Of a DNA stretch of 53,795 nt, positions 51,370 to 53,795 are shown piece by piece. The stretch lies in NCBI GenBank assembly GCA_029946125.1, contig JAQSDX010000021.1, forward strand, positions 1 to 53,795, read 5' to 3'. A program made the translations under genes and the position numbers. Source of the stretch: Candidatus Methylobacter titanis. GTDB lineage: Bacteria > Pseudomonadota > Gammaproteobacteria > Methylococcales > Methylomonadaceae. Under the pieces are notes generated by a model that saw only the letters and a list, made by a program, of their open reading frames with translations, made no database searches and was not told the origin of the DNA. The number at the start of each line of letters is the position of its first letter. Position 1 is the first letter of the stretch.

Positions 51370-53340
51370 TTAGGTTAAAGAGCAATGAGGGGTACCCGTT
51401 TCCCGGATAGTCCGAGAAAATTGTTCAATGAAAAAATAATGGCACAACTGCGTGGAAAGAACGCCGATCAGCGCCATATTATCTTTGTAAGCAATCGAAC
51501 TACCGCGCCTCGCCTTCTTAAGCAGAAAGCCGACTTTTTTAGCGTCAAAATAACCATAGCGATTGAGTTTTTCTTCGCTTAACAGATCATCGACATAGGC
51601 AGGCGGATGTGCAGAGAAAAAGGCCGGTATGTCCGGGGCGCGATACGGTTGTTTGTGACGCTCAAGAATCTGTCGAGGCAACTGGTTTTTCATCGCTTGC
51701 TTAAATAAATACTTCTCGTTGAGCGCGCGCATTTTCAGACGCGGATTCAGGCGATTAGCGAACTCAATCACACGATGATCCAAAAAGGGGAAGCGCCCTT
51801 CCACTGAATTAGACATCAGCATGCGGTCTCCCTGGGAGCATAACAAATAGTCGCCCATCAGCGTTTTGGCTTCCAGATATTGTGCGCGGTTGAACCAGTG
51901 CCAGTTGTCGAAAGCAGGAGGTAACTGCCCGGTCAGTCGATCGACAGCATCTTCGCGCAACTTGGCGCCCAGTTCCTGCGAAAAAAATACCTTGCATTGG
52001 GCGGTGGTGAACCACCGGGTAAGATGGCTGAATCCCGGTTGATCAGGATTATCCAGGCCGATGCTGTAATACTTGCGTAAATAGGCTTTAGCTTGGCTGC
52101 CGGATGTTTCCAGATAAGGATATAGCGTCTTGAGCAGCAGAGGGCGCCATTCGGACTGAGGCTGACGACCCCAGAACTGGCGAATCTTGGCTTCTTTGAA
52201 CAGGTCATAACCGCCCAGCGCTTCATCGGCACCTTCGCCGGTGAGGACTACCTTGTAACCTGAGGCGCGCACTAGCGCTGACAGATGCCGCATAGGCGTG
52301 GGAGCCGTGCGCAGAATGGCTGTCTCGGTGTGAAAAATAGTGGCGGGGAAATCTTCGGCAATGTCGCGATTACTGCAGGTTATCCGGCTGTTTTCGACGC
52401 CAAGATGTTCGATCATTTGCTGCTGAAAAGATGATTCATCAAGGGACGGTTCTTCGAAGCCAATGGAGAAGGTCTTGAGCGGCGCATCCGAGTGGCGACG
52501 AATCAATGCTACCAACGCCGAGGAATCGAGTCCACCGGAAAGATAGGCTCCAACGGGTACATCCGCGCGCAGGCGGATGTTGGTTGCATCGGCCAGTAGA
52601 TCATACAGTTGCTCAGCCAGTTCGGTGTCCGAACCTTGATGATACTCACCCTGCTCGGGAAAGCGCCAGTCCCAGTAGATTGACTCGCGCAAACGGCCGT
52701 CTTCCAGTACCAGCATGTGCCCAGGTTGCACCTCGAAAATATCTTCAAACAGGGTATTGGGACTGCGCGTTGCCCAGAAAGTGAAAATCTGATCCAGAGC
52801 TACGGCAGAGATACGCGGCGCTTCCGATAACTGCGGCAATAAGGCCTTGATTTCCGAAGCGAATAACAGACGCTCGCCTTGGCGCGTATAAAATAGCGGC
52901 AAAATGCCGACCCGATCACGCACCAACAGCAAACGTCTGCGGCCTTCATCCCAAAGAGCGACGGCAAATTGGCCATTCAAGTGTTGCACAAAGTCGTCGC
53001 CATATTGCTCGTAGGCATGGACGATAACCTCGGTATCGCTTTGACTATGAAAGCGGTGTCCTGCTTTGAGTAATGTCTTACGTAATTCCAGGTAATTGAA
53101 TATCTCGCCGTTGAACGTGACCCATACGGTTTTATCTTCGTTGTGCATGGGCTGAGCGCCTCCGGCAAGATCAATGATGCTAAGCCGAGTGTGGCCTAAG
53201 CCAATGCGTTGGCAGGGATCAAGGTAAACGCCGCTATCATCCGGCCCCCGGTGGTGCAGGGAAGGTAGCATGCTGCGCACATCCTGCTCGCTAATTTTGA
53301 TTTGCATCGACAGAGCTGCGATACCGTTAATTCCACACAT
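51370..53340 (-). CDS. asnB: Asparagine synthase-type amidotransferase
   Basis: A 656-residue glutamine-hydrolysing enzyme. The N-terminal class II glutaminase begins MCGINGIAAL with Cys2 as nucleophile, then RLSIIDLAGGAQPM and NGEIFNYLELR. The synthetase domain has the PP-loop YLSGGLDSSAL and FSIGFEEPSLDESS. Length is somewhat above E. coli AsnB (554). It is first in the seven-gene operon, which favours a role in glycan amidation (exosortase-type amidotransferase 1 family) over plain asparagine supply, but both are possible. Confidence 0.88.
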   Translation of the reverse strand: MCGINGIAALSMQIKISEQDVRSMLPSLHHRGPDDSGVYLDPCQRIGLGHTRLSIIDLAGGAQPMHNEDKTVWVTFNGEIFNYLELRKTLLKAGHRFHSQSDTEVIVHAYEQYGDDFVQHLNGQFAVALWDEGRRRLLLVRDRVGILPLFYTRQGERLLFASEIKALLPQLSEAPRISAVALDQIFTFWATRSPNTLFEDIFEVQPGHMLVLEDGRLRESIYWDWRFPEQGEYHQGSDTELAEQLYDLLADATNIRLRADVPVGAYLSGGLDSSALVALIRRHSDAPLKTFSIGFEEPSLDESSFQQQMIEHLGVENSRITCSNRDIAEDFPATIFHTETAILRTAPTPMRHLSALVRASGYKVVLTGEGADEALGGYDLFKEAKIRQFWGRQPQSEWRPLLLKTLYPYLETSGSQAKAYLRKYYSIGLDNPDQPGFSHLTRWFTTAQCKVFFSQELGAKLREDAVDRLTGQLPPAFDNWHWFNRAQYLEAKTLMGDYLLCSQGDRMLMSNSVEGRFPFLDHRVIEFANRLNPRLKMRALNEKYLFKQAMKNQLPRQILERHKQPYRAPDIPAFFSAHPPAYVDDLLSEEKLNRYGYFDAKKVGFLLKKARRGSSIAYKDNMALIGVLSTQLCHYFFIEQFSRTIRETGTPHCSLT

Positions 53341-53758
53341 GCGTATTCCTTAAATCATCTCATTACGGTTAGGTATTGGCTTTAGGTTCGTGTCAGGAAA
53401 CAAACAATTTATTTTTTATTGTAAATATATTGTAAATAGAAAAAATGAGTAGGTAAAGTAGTGTAAACACCTAGGTTGTGATGAATTTTAGCGAAATTTG
53501 GCTCTTCGCTTACAGGTAAAAAGAGCTATTGGAATAACCGCACGATGATCTACGTAAAAACACGTAAATAGACGTAAATTTAAGTAAACGTTAATAGACC
53601 ATTTGTAAACTTTGCCTGAGTTATATAGAAATTTATTTTGCCCGGAGAAAAGAAAATCGCTTCATGGTTATTATTATTTTCTATATAAATCAATTATATA
53701 TAAAAAGATACGTTGAGTGTCTCATAAATTAACAGTTTTATGTAATAGAGGTAATTTT
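53341..53758. other. Long AT-rich regulatory region
   Basis: No gene is seen in these 418 bp. They lie between the seven-gene operon on the minus strand and a possible gene start on the plus strand. They are AT-rich and hold the GTAAA-motif array listed separately. Confidence 0.6.
53418..53610. promoter_or_regulatory. Phased GTAAA-motif array
   Basis: GTAAA begins at 53421, 53432, 53453, 53463, 53516, 53554, 53564, 53574, 53584 and 53605. Intervals are 11, 21, 10, 53, 38, 10, 10, 10 and 21, mostly close to whole DNA turns. 53551-53590 is four 10-bp units (TACGTAAAAA, CACGTAAATA, GACGTAAATT, TAAGTAAACG), and 53418-53439 is an 11-bp tandem pair. This resembles tandem binding sites for one regulator. 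Confidence 0.6.
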
Positions 53759-53795
53759 GTGAATAGATCGACTAAATTGGTAATTTCATTTTCGG
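53759..53795 (+). CDS. Possible start of a further gene, truncated by the window end
   Basis: A GTG at 53759 follows GAGGT with suitable spacing and opens a frame reading MNRSTKLVISFS to the window edge, with basic then hydrophobic residues like an export signal. Only 12 codons are visible, so no product can be given. Confidence 0.3.
   Translation, partial: MNRSTKLVISFS

Overview
The window reads as a chromosomal segment of a Gram-negative gammaproteobacterium. Evidence for this is the glyQ-glyS-gmhB-plsC order, a lipoprotein-rich envelope gene set, a FadE of gammaproteobacterial type, and type IV pilus minor pilins. A methanotroph of the Methylococcales would fit the mixture of genes and the many dispersed palindromes. 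No methane or methanol oxidation gene lies in the window, so that placement is an inference only. No rRNA, tRNA, CRISPR array, prophage or transposase gene was seen.

Layout. 1-1.5 kb: a lipoprotein copper nitrite reductase (NirK/AniA type) and a 59-residue lipoprotein, convergent across a hairpin. 1.9-3.8 kb: dgt and a cytochrome b561. 3.9-8.2 kb: a four-gene tripartite ABC efflux operon (permease, ATPase, adaptor, outer-membrane lipoprotein). 8.7-9.6 kb: an EamA transporter. 9.8-16.6 kb: housekeeping genes on the minus strand (DUF1810, lytic transglycosylase, purT, a membrane MutS-like ATPase, hemH, folE, dusA). 16.7-20.9 kb: a type IV pilus minor pilin locus, with pilE divergent from fimT-pilW-pilX-pilV. 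21-26.6 kb: ychJ-like gene, a lipoprotein, plsC, gmhB, glyS, glyQ. 26.9-32.1 kb: a ferritin-like gene, then a TetR-controlled divergent EmrAB/TolC-type efflux locus with a visible operator. 32.4-42.8 kb: a GST, a glycerophosphodiesterase, and a fatty-acid block (acyltransferase-hydrolase fusion, thiolase, FadB-like, FadE). 42.9-44.9 kb: an LtaS-like sulfatase-fold membrane enzyme. 45-46 kb: galE. 46.4-53.3 kb: a compact seven-gene minus-strand operon (asparagine synthase-like, acyl carrier protein, AMP ligase, NadE-like enzyme, SGNH-like secreted protein, two hexapeptide acetyltransferases) that looks like an exopolysaccharide decoration pathway.

The most unusual feature is the density and behaviour of dispersed palindromic elements. 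At least seven sequence types occur, often nested one inside another between genes. Several lie inside open reading frames without breaking them: in the efflux lipoprotein, at the C-terminus of the ABC ATPase, twice in the FadB-like protein (one a perfect 23-bp-arm palindrome), and possibly in the glycerophosphodiesterase. In hemH and the TolC-like gene a palindrome supplies the stop codon. A second notable signal is an AT-rich region upstream of the seven-gene operon with ten GTAAA motifs, many spaced at 10, 11 or 21 bp, which looks like a helically phased regulator-binding array.

All calls come from reading the sequence and remembered family knowledge. No database search was run.
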